A stretch of DNA of 64,000 nt, from contig NC_081412.1 in the NCBI RefSeq assembly GCF_030272615.1, positions 105,780,296-105,844,295 of the forward strand, in the 5' to 3' direction. Positions 1 to 12,147 of the stretch are shown piece after piece. Both the position numbers and the translations under genes were made by a program. The notes below the pieces were generated by a model. It was given only the letters and a program-made list of their open reading frames with translations. It did no database searches and was not told the origin of the DNA. Position 1 is the stretch's first letter, and each line of letters starts with the position of its first letter. Origin of the DNA: Cryptomeria japonica (Eukaryota > Streptophyta > Pinopsida > Cupressales > Cupressaceae).

Positions 1-990
1 TCTTCTTCATTTATGATAGAAACTAGTATACTTATATTTAGAAAAAATTATGTAAAAAAATGTCAATAGATATTATTGTTAAGGTAATTAAAAACAAATC
101 AAATTCAATTTCTACTTTATATGATGGGTTTATTTTAAGAAAACAAATCGAGTTCAGTTTTTGCTTTTTAAAAACAAATCAAATTGAATTTTTGTTATAT
201 ATGGTGGATTTTGTTTTTGTTTGTCTTACATGGATTGTGTTGACCTCGTATGAACCCTGCTACCATTGTAGAACACGTATCAACATAATAATAATGTTTC
301 TCGAGTCTAGCACTTTGACTCAATCTCTTCTTTGAATGAAAAGAAAAAAGAAAATTTAATAGGTTCTTCCCTTATTTGTAATACTGAATAAATTTGATTC
401 CTTATTATTCTACTTCGCTTGTGAGATGAGGCACAAATATTAAATTTGAAAGATAAAAATTTATTGAATAACTTCAAAGGAAAGTTTACCTTTGAATTAA
501 AGTCCTTCATTTGAAGAAAAAATTCGTACCACATATATATAGTGTTGAAATAAATGAAGGGAGTTTCAATGGAGGCTAGTTTCCCATTTTTAAGTGTTGT
601 AGATTAGAACCCCTATAGGAAGGGAGCTTCAACAAAAATATTTCATTTGAAGCCCTTTATATTGCCCTCCTATACTCTTTGTTATTCAAATGTTGATAGA
701 AATTTTTATTTTAGATAAAGGTTTAGATAATCATATATAAAGGCACCATGATATAATATTTTTCAAAGTCATAGCCCTAAAAATAAGCTTTCAAAAAATT
801 ATAATTGAAAAAAAAAAAAATTTAAAAATGCATGTACCTTTTGTATTTATGTTCTTATTTTAATAATAACAAATATACAAAAAATATTTTACATTTTCAC
901 ATAATAATTCTCTAAATTATTATTAATCTAAATTCAAAAATAGTAATAAGTAAAAGTAAGTTATTTATAGATATTTAAAACACGAGAAAA
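1..990. other. AT-rich DNA, no gene seen
   Basis: No reading frame here has convincing coding character. The open frames are short, AT-driven and lack recognisable motifs. Nothing resembling an LTR end, tRNA or rRNA was seen. Confidence 0.6.
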
Positions 991-996
991 TGTGTG

Positions 997-1027
<31 letters not shown>

Positions 1028-1112
1028 AAATATAAATATATGTATATATATACATGCATATATACATACATATATATACATTTATATGTATGTATGTATA
1101 CATACATACATA
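991..1112. repeat. TG/TA microsatellite
   Basis: Alternating purine-pyrimidine tract: a short TG run, then repeated TATATG/TATACA units, then TACA repeats. It could adopt non-B structure. No coding content. Confidence 0.9.
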
Positions 1113-2887
1113 CCTAATTGAAGACAACTTTTCAAAAATAGAAAGTATGACTTGTACAACATGATGTCAAGTAACTGTTGAAATGGCCAAAAATAGTAGG
1201 TGCCCCTATAACCCTTGGCCTTCAAGTTTTCACCCTGAAGCTTAGTCCTTTGGACAACTATGTCAAGTGCAAACTTGAGACACTACCATGGTGCCCCATG
1301 TCGACTATTCATCACTATTGGAATAACACTAGTGTCCTACCTACTCTTGACTATTTATCACTACAAGAACAACACTAGAATTGACTTCATATTCCAACAT
1401 GGTTGAGATAAATAAACACTTTGTGACTAACTTTAAAGCTGCACAGTTTTCTAGATGTCGATTGCCTTGTTAATTTTTCCACATACACTTCATCACACTA
1501 TCCATCGCTAATGAAATTTAATTATACATCTCTTTTGATTTTTTATTTCTTTTATGTGAAATATTTATTTTAAGATGATAAAGGATCATAGTCATAAATA
1601 TTCTCAATGATGTATCTTAATTCTAAGGTGATTGGTCATGTTATACCATTGGTTAGTGTTTATGGGAAAAGAGATCCTATACTAATTAGCATATTAGTCT
1701 AGATCAACACTTCTCCCATACAATATTTATAATACAAGTCACCAAAGACTCAAGGCTTGGCTATTGTCCTCAAGGAAGAGCCAAGCTCTTTTGTTGGGTC
1801 TCTATTTCTTTGTTGCAAAGATGAAATATTGAAAGGTGTATTAATTAAATTAAGTAATGTGTGATCCTAATTGATAATTGAGTAAATTTAAATAATACTA
1901 TTGTTATTTACAAAAAAAAAATGCAAAACAAAGAATTGTATATCTAAGAAAACCTATCATTGAATGAAAAGGCAAAAAAGGTAGGATGAAATTATAGGGC
2001 ACTAATGTTATTAGGGTTTTATATGGTATCAATTCCTATCCAATAATATTTTTCATAGTCCACCCTATGTTTCTATAGCTCCTCAATATCAAAACATTCT
2101 AGATTTAAAATCTAAACACATAAAAGCGAGAAAATGGTTGTGTTATATAGAAGTCTTACCTCAGTCAAACCCTATTTTGGTGTTCCCACCTTCACAATAG
2201 AAAATATGATGATGATAAAGACTATGTTCTCTAAAGGGACAAAAGGCAAAATAAGTGTTGATTGCTCAAATTATCACTCAATAAATAATAGTTGGAAACT
2301 TTCACAAATGTGGACTATGAATCATGAAATAGCCTCTTAAATTTAAAGAAGTCAACTCTTCTTCTATTTTGAGATTTTGAAAAGGGAAGAAAGATACTGA
2401 AATGAAACTAACCAAAGAAACTAATCCTATAGTGGAATTGAAATATTTTAAGAGTATTTATTTTAGAGAAGGATAACACAATTCACAACAATAATGAGAT
2501 TTTTCAATCCCTAGGGCAGGGATCGGATAGTCATTTCTTTCTTGGCTTTGAGTGTTTGGGAGAATTTTTGAGCCTGAGGGATTCATCAAATGGTGTAGGT
2601 GACGCCACACATATATTATGACACTCCCCTTTCTTTTCTCAAACAGAGGAGGTAGATTTGCATAGATTTATTTGGATTTTTCACTGACTGCAACCTTGAT
2701 AAAATCCCCCGAACGGCTATTTTAGGAACATGGATGATCTGCAGGGTAGTTCTTGGGTTAGAAAATTGCAAAGACTGGCTCTGTATCCTAAGGAAGCTTC
2801 CTATCCTTTTGTCACAGAATCATGGTTCACCACTTCAGACTAAGCTGCATGTGTCGCGAGGAGCAGTTAGCAGAGCAATGAGACTGA
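1113..2887. other. Intergenic DNA, no gene recognised
   Basis: Several open frames of 60-70 codons exist (for example 1178-1378 and 2134-2340 on the plus strand), but none shows a known motif or biased composition. From about 2640 base composition becomes less AT-rich, which leads into the gene-like frame at 2888. Confidence 0.5.
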
Positions 2888-3223
2888 CTCTTTGACATTG
2901 ATGTCAATGGGCAGGCACCTATTGTCATGATCATTAAGGAAGCGCTCAACAAAGAGCTGCACTGGTGTGATGGTTTTATATATGAAATCATACTCTGTTT
3001 GTTAGTGGATGTTCTTCCGTCCAAGGAATCTTTCATTGATAAAATGGATGGGTTTGTCAGGGTAGTTGATGGCAATGTAGTAGGTAATGCAGTCATGGAA
3101 CTGAAAGAAGAATGGGCGAGTATCCTGGGTCCTTTCTTCAACCCTGCATGTTTCCTCTCGGACGTGGAGGTCTCAGACTATGAAGATGAGCTTCAGGCAA
3201 CGCTTGGGACGTATTCCATGTAG
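2888..3223 (+). pseudogene. Unrecognised coding-like fragment, about 111 codons
   Basis: I do not recognise the product. The frame is open from just after a TGA at 2885 to a TAG at 3221, with the first ATG at 2927. The protein is acidic, with alternating hydrophobic helices and D/E-rich stretches, and the local base composition is more balanced than the surrounding AT-rich DNA. Upstream sequence from about 2640 also looks exon-like but contains stops, so this may be the last exon of a decayed gene. No domain motif or splice acceptor was confirmed. An antisense open frame (3141-2827) looks like a shadow. Confidence 0.35.
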
Positions 3224-3822
3224 GGGTCTCCACAGGTGATCTGGGTCCATTTAGAAGGATGATGAATGAAGATCTGGGTTGGCTATCAAAAAACAATATC
3301 GAAAAGGTGGCAAGTTTGGGTGATCACATTGCTACCATTCTGAGGTTAATGTAGTGGAAAGACTGTGTTTGGATAATGTTTTTTTTATTGTAAGGACCAT
3401 ATCCTTTTTGAGGCTCCAGTGCATATTTAATATAGGTCGCTATCCCCATAACAAATAGCACTTAATTAAAATAACAATAGTAATAATGAGATTTAAATAA
3501 ATTTATAAAAGAGAACATTGCATGATTTAAAGGTTTTGATCAATATATTAATGTCAAGAATCATATAAGCTGAAATTAGAATAATAGAGAACAAGTGATC
3601 CCAAAAGATATGAGCACAAAACACCACAGACTCTTAATTTTTGAAATGAGAACAAAATACAAAAGGCTATTATGACACAAAGTACAATATATTTGAATGT
3701 TTTTTTGATAAGCACCCACTAAGGCTCATTGGAATCAAAATCTTCTACTCTCTAGTCAATATTAACTTACTAACCCTCCCCAAACATCAATTATTAGTTT
3801 ATTTATCAAACAATCAAATTGC
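3224..3822. other. Flank of element A, no gene seen
   Basis: AT-rich DNA between the coding-like fragment and the CATTA target-site copy at 3823-3827. Before element A inserted, this flank was continuous with position 33547. Confidence 0.5.
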
Positions 3823-3827
3823 CATTA

Positions 3828-5042
3828 TGTTGGCAAATTAGAGGAATTGATTATGTGTTGCATTGATGTTTTATTATTGATGGAAACACCAGCTGTTTTG
3901 GTTGTTTACTGGTTTTCGATAGGTTCCGGTAGAGTGGTTGGATTATGATATTGATCTGATATACTTTGGTTTGTGGAATTGGTTTGAATCTGTCATTCAT
4001 TTTATTCAGATGTGTATCATGATTAGTTGGTTCAAGATTTGATGACTCAAGAGATATCATTTGTTCTAGTAAGCCTTTTGGTCATCGGTAAGGGTTCTAC
4101 TGGTAGAGCTTTGTTGAAGATATTTTGATGCACATGATAAGTGGTGTTGGTGTGGCTTCTAGATGGATTTTGGGATGCTGGTGGTTATCTTGTCCATGTT
4201 CTTGTTGATCGGTGGTGTTGGATTTGGGTCCGAACCTAATGCTATCTTATTCAGCTAGGTTATGGACCAGTCTATGTAACATGTTGGTGGATGATCCTGA
4301 TACATTTCTGGTTGGATCTATTGATTGGATTATGTTGTTTCGGTCCTAGGTCGACTTGGTTGATCATTGGATTGTAGCTTTATGTTATGAATTTATTATA
4401 TTATCTTTTAGGTCTCGGGTTGGTATAAATATGATGTAAGATCTCTTTGTAGATCATGGGCATATTCATGGGATTAAGGTTATGGGATTATCTTTGTGCG
4501 CATAAGGTTGCAATCATATGCAAAAGTCTTGGTCTATCATAAGTGATCTAATTGGGTTGGTGAAAGAGGCTTAAGACCTCTGGTACTGAGCTTAACCAGA
4601 ACTATATTCAAGCATAGGAGATGTTATTCTTGTAGTTCACTCTTCTTTCTAGACGGTAGTCTGGATTTATTTTGTAGTTAGTGAGGCTCCTTTTGTGATG
4701 AGCAATGTGCTCTAGGCTATTGGCCTTCCTGCATGTGCATTCCCCTCTTTATGTAATCACATACTTATTGTAGAAGTGTTATCTGACTATGGATAGGCTT
4801 CCCACCATAGTTTTTCCCCTTACTGGGTTTTCCAAATAAAAAATCTTGGTGTTATATTTTTTGGATGGTTGGTATATGTTTTGTGGATTATATTTGTGCT
4901 TAACTGTTATATCTGCTATTCCGGTATTTGGTTTATGTATTCTGGTAATAAGGTTTTAATGTTTAAAGTTCTATAATATGTTAACAACTTATTCACCCCC
5001 CCCCCCTCTTAGTTGTTCACCGGTTATCTGAGTTGTCTTACA
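3828..5042 (+). repeat. 5' LTR of copia element A
   Basis: About 1215 bp, starting TGTTGG and ending TTACA directly before the primer site. It aligns over its whole length with the LTR at 32301-33541. It contains the TTTTTCCCC...GGGTTTTCC motif near 4810-4833 that recurs in the other copia LTRs here, and a C-rich tract at about 4995-5007 close to the end. Confidence 0.9.
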
Positions 5043-5044
5043 AT

Positions 5045-5056
5045 TGGTATTAGAGC
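5045..5056 (+). other. Primer-binding site of element A
   Basis: TGGTATTAGAGC follows the LTR by 2 bases. It matches the initiator-methionine tRNA 3' end used by many plant copia elements (TGGTATCAGAGC), with one C-to-T change. Confidence 0.85.
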
Positions 5057-5098
5057 CTGGTCCTCTCTACAGAAGCTTAACTGCTTGAGGAAGGTCCT

Positions 5099-5668
5099 AT
5101 GGCATCTAATAGTTCAAGTTCATCAAGTTCATCTGCAGCTGTTTTCCGGAGAGAAATTCCTAGGCTTGATGGAATAAATTACAGAGTATGGAATATTCAG
5201 ATGGAGACTCATCTAAGATGTATTGGTAAGGAGATTTGGGAGATCACTGAGAAAGGATATATACCTCATAATCCAACATCTGGCAATCCTCCTCTAGCAG
5301 GTTTGGATAAGGACATTGAAAATGATTGTAGAGCTAGAGAAGCCCTTTTGTATGCACTTTCTGATCAGCAACTTATGAGACTAACCGACAAATCAACTGC
5401 AAAGGCTATATGGGATAAACTGGAGACTCTGAATAAAGGTGACCCTACTATTAAAATTGCTAAAATTGATGGTTACGGGTGAGATATGAGAACCTGAAGA
5501 TAGAAGAAGATGAAAGGATTATTGCTTTTATGGAGAGAGTTAATGAAATTGTTCTGGGAATTCAATGTTGTGGTGGATCTCTGAGAGAAGATGAAATAGT
5601 TTCTAAATTATTGATAGCTTTGTCATCGGCTTATAAGATGAAGGCTACTGCAATTAATTAGTTATGAA
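5099..5668 (+). pseudogene. gag: Gag fragment of copia element A
   Basis: This is the N-terminal part of the capsid polyprotein that packages element RNA. ATG 5099 opens with a serine-rich leader, then a gag core with the W-x-I-x-M and IWDKLETLN motifs seen in C and D. The frame breaks at about 5480 (TGA) and continues in another frame as RYENLK...EEDERI, matching the gag of C and D. Similarity to those copies ends near 5668, where unrelated DNA begins, so the zinc knuckle and protease are absent. Nonfunctional. Confidence 0.85.
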
Positions 5669-5689
5669 AATTCAAAGACGGCCACACAC

Positions 5690-8260
5690 AAGGATCTCAT
5701 CAATCGCTTTACACAAAATAGTACCCAAATTTCTATATTGGCGAATAGGTTGAGGTCCTCTAGGATTGAGCACTACTCAACCCTCGCCACAATGCTAGAA
5801 ACAATGGCCAATAGTGCAAATAAGGTATCTAGGGAGGTTGCAAAATGGGGTTGATGGATGGATAGATGTCGAACATTTTATGCGGATGGGTTGTCATATG
5901 ATCAAGTGATAAAAAAAGATCATTCTTAAAGCTGACATATGTGCTCTTTTCATCGATCTTGTTACCATTAACAACCTAGAACTAAATACGACTTGGTTTC
6001 CTATACATTGGTGTGTTCATGCTAGGATGAAAGAAGCTTTTTGGGATAGGTGGTATATGGTCTTTGACCAACCACCTTGTAATAATTGGGAGGTGTCTCT
6101 ATATTTTTTAAGAAAGTTGTATTGTGACTTTATCCTCAGCGAGAAGCCAAATTACTTTGACATCTGGCAATTTTAGGGTAGAGGAAGAGGCTCTACGCAA
6201 GATAGACCTAGGGCCCATAGGGTGGTACAACCACAACATAGGAGGCGTACAACTCCTAAACCCATGGTTCATGTCATTGTCCCTATATCCTTGAAAGAGT
6301 CTATGGAATTACAAACTCTTCATGCATCTACATCATTGACTGATGTCATTATTTAGCATGGCACACAGTTGGTCAGAGCAGAGGATGTACTAGCACCTAT
6401 GAAACCTCCTTCATTAGTGACACCCCCTTCATCAATGGCACCTCCTTCATCAATGGCACCTCCTTCATCAATGTCACCTCCTTCATCAATGTCACCTCAT
6501 GCATCATTTGGCACGGGCCAGCCCATTTAGCATATGTGTGCCACCTACCAGGGTGTATGTTCTAGTGTAGACACTGACGCGGATGAGGATGGTTCAACAT
6601 CTCATTTGTGTACATGTTGTGGGAGTACATGTCATGCTTCCACTATAGAGGATGTGGCCCTCACCGATGACCTAATCAGTATGTTGTTCCCTCACTATAA
6701 GATATAGGCACATTTAATTATGTTTATGACATGTTATCAATTAAGTTAAATCTTATAAAAAGAAATAAATTTTTATTTTTAGAACAATTTAAATTGACAT
6801 ATAAATAAAATGTATTGTAGGGTGGAGCAGGTGGTGGGAGTACACCACATACTTTTCAGTCGACTCCACCGTCACGAGTAGTTTTGCCACCAGAGGTAAA
6901 GATTTGTAAATTTGTTAAAAATATAATAATACATCAGTTTTAAAATATCTTTTGTTAATTATATGTATCATTACTTTGTATTTTATAGGGCTTATCAGGG
7001 GCTGAGATGTCCCAACTTGATGATATCACGCTTTTGGCCATTGAATTTGGCCAAGATAGCTATGTAATACCATTTAAATTTATATATTTTTGACTTAAGT
7101 GATATATTAAATACATGCTCTTTTCCCTTATGTTAATTTTTTTATGTTAGTTTACCCCACCTGCCTCGGGGACATCTCGTGTGAGAAAGCCATCCTCTAG
7201 CACTCTAAGGCAAAAAAAGATATCCTCCCAGACACCCAAACAACATAAGGTAATTCAATACAATTGAAATTCATTTGTTGAAATGTATTATGATTAAACA
7301 TGTATATGTATATATTGATAAATGCACTTAATTTATTTGTTCTTTATACTGAAACATATGGGGTTTACGAAATTAATGAATGCACCTGATGTCGATGAGG
7401 TTCAGCAAAGGGAAGAGGTGATATCTTCATATTCACTTTGGATTGCATTCTTTCTTGTTCAAAATAATTAAATCCTTTTATGTCTATATCATATGTTATC
7501 ATTTCTAATATAGGAAATGGTAATAGCTGCATCAGATTCGACTAGGCCTCCTAAGGTTATAGGAGAACTATACAAGGCTTCGGTGTGCATTTGTTCTACA
7601 TATGTTAAAAATATTTATTCTATCTAGTTTGTCAACAACTTTGGGTTATTATCTTGTATAATTGTCTTTAACCTATTACAACCCCCTTCCAAACTTCCTA
7701 CTGATGTTCTACCACTCCATTTCATTAGAAGTCCTACATGTATAATAAGAGATCCATCATGACAAAGGGAAAATGTATGTCTGTCTTAGATCAACTTCTT
7801 TTCACTAAGTGCACAACGTGGTTGAAACCCTCTTGTTAACTCATTTTGGATCACTTACCGTGGATATAGGAAATTATCATAACTGATTCATCTGTGACTT
7901 TGCCTCCTACGACCACAACACATCCATCTAAGGCTCTGGTATGCTTTATTTTTTTAGTCTATTAATTTTTAGTTATTATGTGTTATTTGGCATATATGTT
8001 ATTAACTTGTATTAATGTTGTTTTACTAATTACATCCCCCTTCGGGACATCCCACGGATCCTCAACCTCACCCAATTGCAGAAGACAGAGATGAGCTAAT
8101 CAACATTTCAACTTCAAACAATTTAGAGTTTAGTATTTAGTTATTTTGATGTTATATTAAGAAAATATATTTGATTCAACATTTGAATTGTCCTTGTGCA
8201 ACCACCTGCGAAGCCATGTACTACTTTGAAGAGGCTCAATTTTGATGATCCGCCATAGTC
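5690..8260 (+). pseudogene. Decayed multi-exon gene of unknown product
   Basis: I do not recognise the product. At 5920-6180 a readable but interrupted stretch resembles a folded domain (W-F-P-I-H-W, a YFLRKLYCDF run). It is followed by a basic linker and a proline/serine repeat. After that come several short blocks bounded by plausible AG acceptors and GT donors: about 6821-6895, 6989-7062, 7150-7250, 7515-7582 and 7869-7938. Two of these (7515 and 7869) begin with the same GAAAT sequence and share layout, suggesting exon duplication. Stops and frameshifts rule out an intact protein. It sits inside element A, so it was probably carried in by a transposon. Confidence 0.4.
6404..6502 (+). repeat. 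18-bp tandem repeat encoding PPSSM units
   Basis: About five copies of an 18-bp unit (core CCTCCTTCATCAATG) that stays in frame and reads as repeated Pro-Pro-Ser-Ser-Met-Ala/Ser. It lies in the proline/serine linker of the decayed gene. Confidence 0.85.
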
Positions 8261-8800
8261 ATAGATACCAATAGAGACATATAGTTGTAGTTGTGGTCAT
8301 TGAAGGACCAATTTTTTTTATATATTTGACATTTGTATATGTATATATCGACTTTGACAGACATGCAACATGCCACATTTTTGTAACTATTATTGATTTG
8401 GCATCTATGCCATTTTTTGATATGTACACGATTATTGTTCATTTTGATATATATGAAACTTGATATTCGATCCAATTTGTTCATTGATATATATGAAACT
8501 TTATATTCTTAAAACTTAGTTATTTTCTATTGAAATGTGATCAAACTTGTTCATTGTGTATATGTCTTGAAATGTGATCAAATTTGTTCATTACATATAA
8601 CTCATATGGCGTATACTTTTAAACATATTGTGTATACCCATGTACGAACACCGATAATCCCGATATTGTGTATTTTGATTGAGTGAATTTTCTTTTGAGT
8701 CCATTTGAGGATTAATGAAAGTAAGTTGCATGAGTTTGAACATTTGAATGTGTAATGAAGTAATATGTAGCTCTTTCATAATTTGCCTCACCTCTGAGTG
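8261..8800. other. AT-rich DNA, no gene seen
   Basis: Repeated short phrases (TTTGTTCATTG, ATATATGAAACTT) recur at about 8400-8600. Minus-strand open frames here lack motifs. Confidence 0.5.
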
Positions 8801-9262
8801 TGTCTTGGATTTCAAAGTTTTACTTCATGACTTAACCTTTGGAGCGAGCTTCAAGTGTGAGTGTTTAGGAGTGAACTTCAACTTCAAGCAACTGGGAGCA
8901 AAATACATATTTTAGGTATTAAAAGAATTGAGTGAAGTTTCTTGCTTCATGAATCGGTGTTTATGAGTGAAGTTGATAACTTTAAGAGCTGCAAGCTTCA
9001 AATGAAATTCTTTACTTCATGTTTGACCTAAGAGGAGAAAAATTATTCACTTCAAGGGTTGCTAAGGAGGAACAAAATTGTTACTTTATGTGTTTGAGAT
9101 AAGGAGCGAACTTCATGCATGAAGAGATTGGAGTGAAGTTATTATTTCATAAACTCATGCTTCGGAGTGAAGTTTTCATGTATTGAAAAAGGAGAGCGAA
9201 GTTTTATTACTTCATGAGTTGAGATCAAAAAAGATAACTTTGGGAGTTGATATTATGGAGTG
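8800..9262 (+). repeat. Degenerate GAGTGAAGTT/ACTTCATG repeats
   Basis: Many diverged short units built from GAGTGAAGTT, ACTTCATG and CTTCAAG, spaced about 35-60 bp. GAAGT and ACTTC are mutual complements, so adjacent units could pair as small hairpins. No coding content. Confidence 0.6.
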
Positions 9263-9296
9263 AAGTAACATCAAATCAAACATATTATCTCTTCTT

Positions 9297-11307
9297 TTGT
9301 CAAAAACTGTCAAAAACTATCAGTGAGAGGTGGCAAAATAGTGCATCTTTCATTTTACTTGTCATGGGAATGAATCGTCAATGAGAGCGCATCTAGGTGC
9401 TTGATTTATGCTAGGTGTTCCCTTGTCTCACTCCCCAAGATTTTTGATCATTTCGAGCCACCTCGTAGCGATGCTTTCTCTTGAGTGCTCGAAGTTGAAA
9501 AAATGGTCAAACTTTGGTGTCGCATAACTCAGAGACCATGGCACTCATGAACGATCCATTTGAACCTATGGGGTTGTGTTGTCACTGCCTAAAAAAAATT
9601 CTCTTGCTTTCGGACAACTCGATTCCATTTTCTTGTGATGATATTTTGTCTGACGCATCAAAAACCGTTAGTGAGAGGTGGCAAAATAGTTCATCTTTTG
9701 TTTTTCTCGTCATGGGATTGAATCATTAGGGTGAACATGTCCGGGTAGCCATTTTTATGCTATGTGTTCTCTTTTCTCACACCCAAAGACGTCCAATCAT
9801 TCTGAGCCACCTCGTAGCAACGCTTTCCCTTGAGCACTCAAAGTGGAAAAAATGGTCAAACTTTGATGTCGCATAAATCGGAGACCATGGCACTTATGGA
9901 TGAGTCGTTTGAACCTACAAGGTTGGGTTATTGTTTCCTAAAACATCCTCTCTCAGTTTCGAACAAATCGATTCCATTTTTTTGTGGTGAAATTATTTTT
10001 GTCGCATCAAAAACTGTCAGTGAAAGGTGGCAAAATAGTGCATCTTTCGTTCTACTCATCATGGGAACGAACCGTCAGTGTGAGTGCATCTGGGTGGCTG
10101 AGTTTACACTAGGTTTTCCCTTGTCTCTCTCTCCAAGACATTAGATTGTTCTGAGCCACCTCGTAGCGACACTTTCTGTTGAGCGCTCAAAGTGGAAAAA
10201 ATGGTCAATTTTTTTACGTCGCATAACTCAGAGACCGTGGCGCTTATCGATGAGCCATTTGAACCTATGGGGTTGTGTTTTTTCTATGTAAAAAAATCTC
10301 TCTCGATTTTAGACAACTCGATTCTATTTTATTGTGGTGAGATTTTTTCTGTCACATCAAAAACCATTAGTGAGGTGGCAAAATAGCGCATCTTTTGTTC
10401 TGCTCGTCATGGGAATGAATGGCCAGCATGAGCGCATTTGGATGGTTGGGTTTACACTATGTGTACCCATGTCTCACTCCCAAATATTTTTGATCATTCT
10501 AAGTCACCTCGTAGCGACGTTTTCCCTTTAGTGCTCAAAGTGGAAAAAATGGTCAAACTTTGATGTCGTGTACCTCAAAGACCGTGGCACTTATCGACAA
10601 TCCGTTCAAAAATATGGGGTCATGTTGTCACTTCCTAAAAAATTCTATCTCAGTTTCGGACAACTCGATTCCATTTTCTTGTGGTGATATTTTTTTTGTC
10701 GCATCAAAAACCATCAATGAGAGGTGGCAAAATATTGTATCTTTCATTCTGCTCGTCGTGGGAATGAACAGTCAATCCAAGAAAATCCAGGTGGCATGGT
10801 TTACACTAGGTATGCCCTTTTATCTCTCCCTAAGACATCCAATCATTCTAAGCCACCTCGTAGCGATGCTTTCCTTTGAGCGCTGAAAGTGGAAAAAACA
10901 GTCAAACTTTGGCGTTGCGTAGCTTAGAGACCGTGGCACTTATGGATGATTCATTTGAACCTACGGGTTCATGTTGTTTCTTCCTAAAAACTCCTCTCTC
11001 AGTTTCAGACAGGTCGATTTTGTTTTCTTGTGGTAAGGTTTTTTCGGTCGCATCAAAAACCATCAAAAAATGTCAGTGAAAGGTGGCAAAATAGTGCATC
11101 TTTCGTTCTTCTCTTCATGGGAATGAACCATATACCTAATCACATCTAGATGGCTGGGTTTATACTAGGTGTTCTCTTGTCTCTCTCCCCAAGACATTTG
11201 ATTGTTTTGAGCCACCTCGTAGCGATGCTTTCCCTTGAGCACTCAAAATGGCAAAAATGGTCAAACTTTGACATCGCGTAATTCGGAGACCATGGCACTT
11301 ATTGATG
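9297..11307 (+). repeat. Tandem array, about 349-bp unit, nearly six copies
   Basis: The landmark GGTGGCAAAATA recurs at about 9327, 9675, 10024, 10372, 10722 and 11080, giving periods of 348-358 bp. A second landmark, GAGCCACCTCGTAGCGA, recurs once per unit. All copies face the same way and are about 80-90% alike by eye. Each unit holds a short open frame in the same place, but the period is not a multiple of three and the frames do not join, so this is a satellite-like array and not a protein repeat. Confidence 0.92.
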
Positions 11308-11769
11308 TAGAGCCTTGTGCCTTCTTCTAATCACACTCAATTGACCTAAAGAGAATAAAACTCAAATCATCCATTACTAGGTTTCTCACCCTTTCACACC
11401 TTGTCTCAATGCACTCTCAAGGCATCACCCAACCACTCAAATGGGGTTTTCAACTTCAACGGCTTAACCAAACATAACTCAGGGGTTTAACACACCCATG
11501 ACACCCTGACACAAGGTTCCACATGCCCAAGTTGACTGGTTCACTTCCCAATACACAAAACTGCACTTAGGAGGCTTATTCTTACTAGCCCTTCAAATCA
11601 GGTAATTCAACAATAACTTAAAACTTTCCCAAAACACTTGGAAAAAAAATTGCATATTCAAATACCCTATGCAATTTATTTAACATATGTCAGAATCAGA
11701 TGCAGTTATTCATAATCAAATAGTACAAATTTATAATCAAATGGTACAAATTTGGGCTCTCAAAATTTG
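11308..11769. other. No gene recognised
   Basis: Starts abruptly where the 349-bp array ends. No motif-bearing frame was seen on either strand. Confidence 0.5.
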
Positions 11770-12035
11770 CAAATCATCCCCATGGGCACTTTTATATATA
11801 AAATTTGGCATCTACTATAAATGATCAAGCTCATTACATATACAAAATTTTGTATCAAAATATGCAAATTACAACTCATTGGTTTTTTATACAAAATTTA
11901 GCATCTAGATATGCACATTACAACTCATTGTTGTTTTTTTATACAAAATTTAGCATCTAGATATGCACATTGCAACTCATTGATGTTTTTATATACAAAA
12001 TTTGGCATCTACATATGCACATTACAACTCATATG
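11770..12035. repeat. AT-rich tandem repeat, about 50-52 bp, four copies
   Basis: The unit carries ATACAAAATTTAGCATCTA followed by ATGCACATTACAACTCATT. Landmark starts are near 11862, 11911, 11963 and 12015. It sits just beyond the 3' end of the minus-strand transposase gene. Confidence 0.85.
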
Positions 12036-12147
12036 CATGTAGAGAACATCCAAAAAAGTGAAGTTACAACGTTTCGCAAAAGATATATACAAAATTGTCA
12101 AAATTATTCGATCATATTGTAGAATTATTCTTCTAGATGGCTCAAAA

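Noticed and set aside
3828-5668. A solo LTR plus an independent truncated element
   Set aside because: The CATTA duplication and missing internal part are found at 29438-33546, so it is the 5' part of element A.
9514-11079. A family of similar 65-108 codon frames resembling a repeated small protein
   Set aside because: They recur only because the DNA unit recurs; the period of about 349 bp is not a multiple of three and the frames end at different stops.
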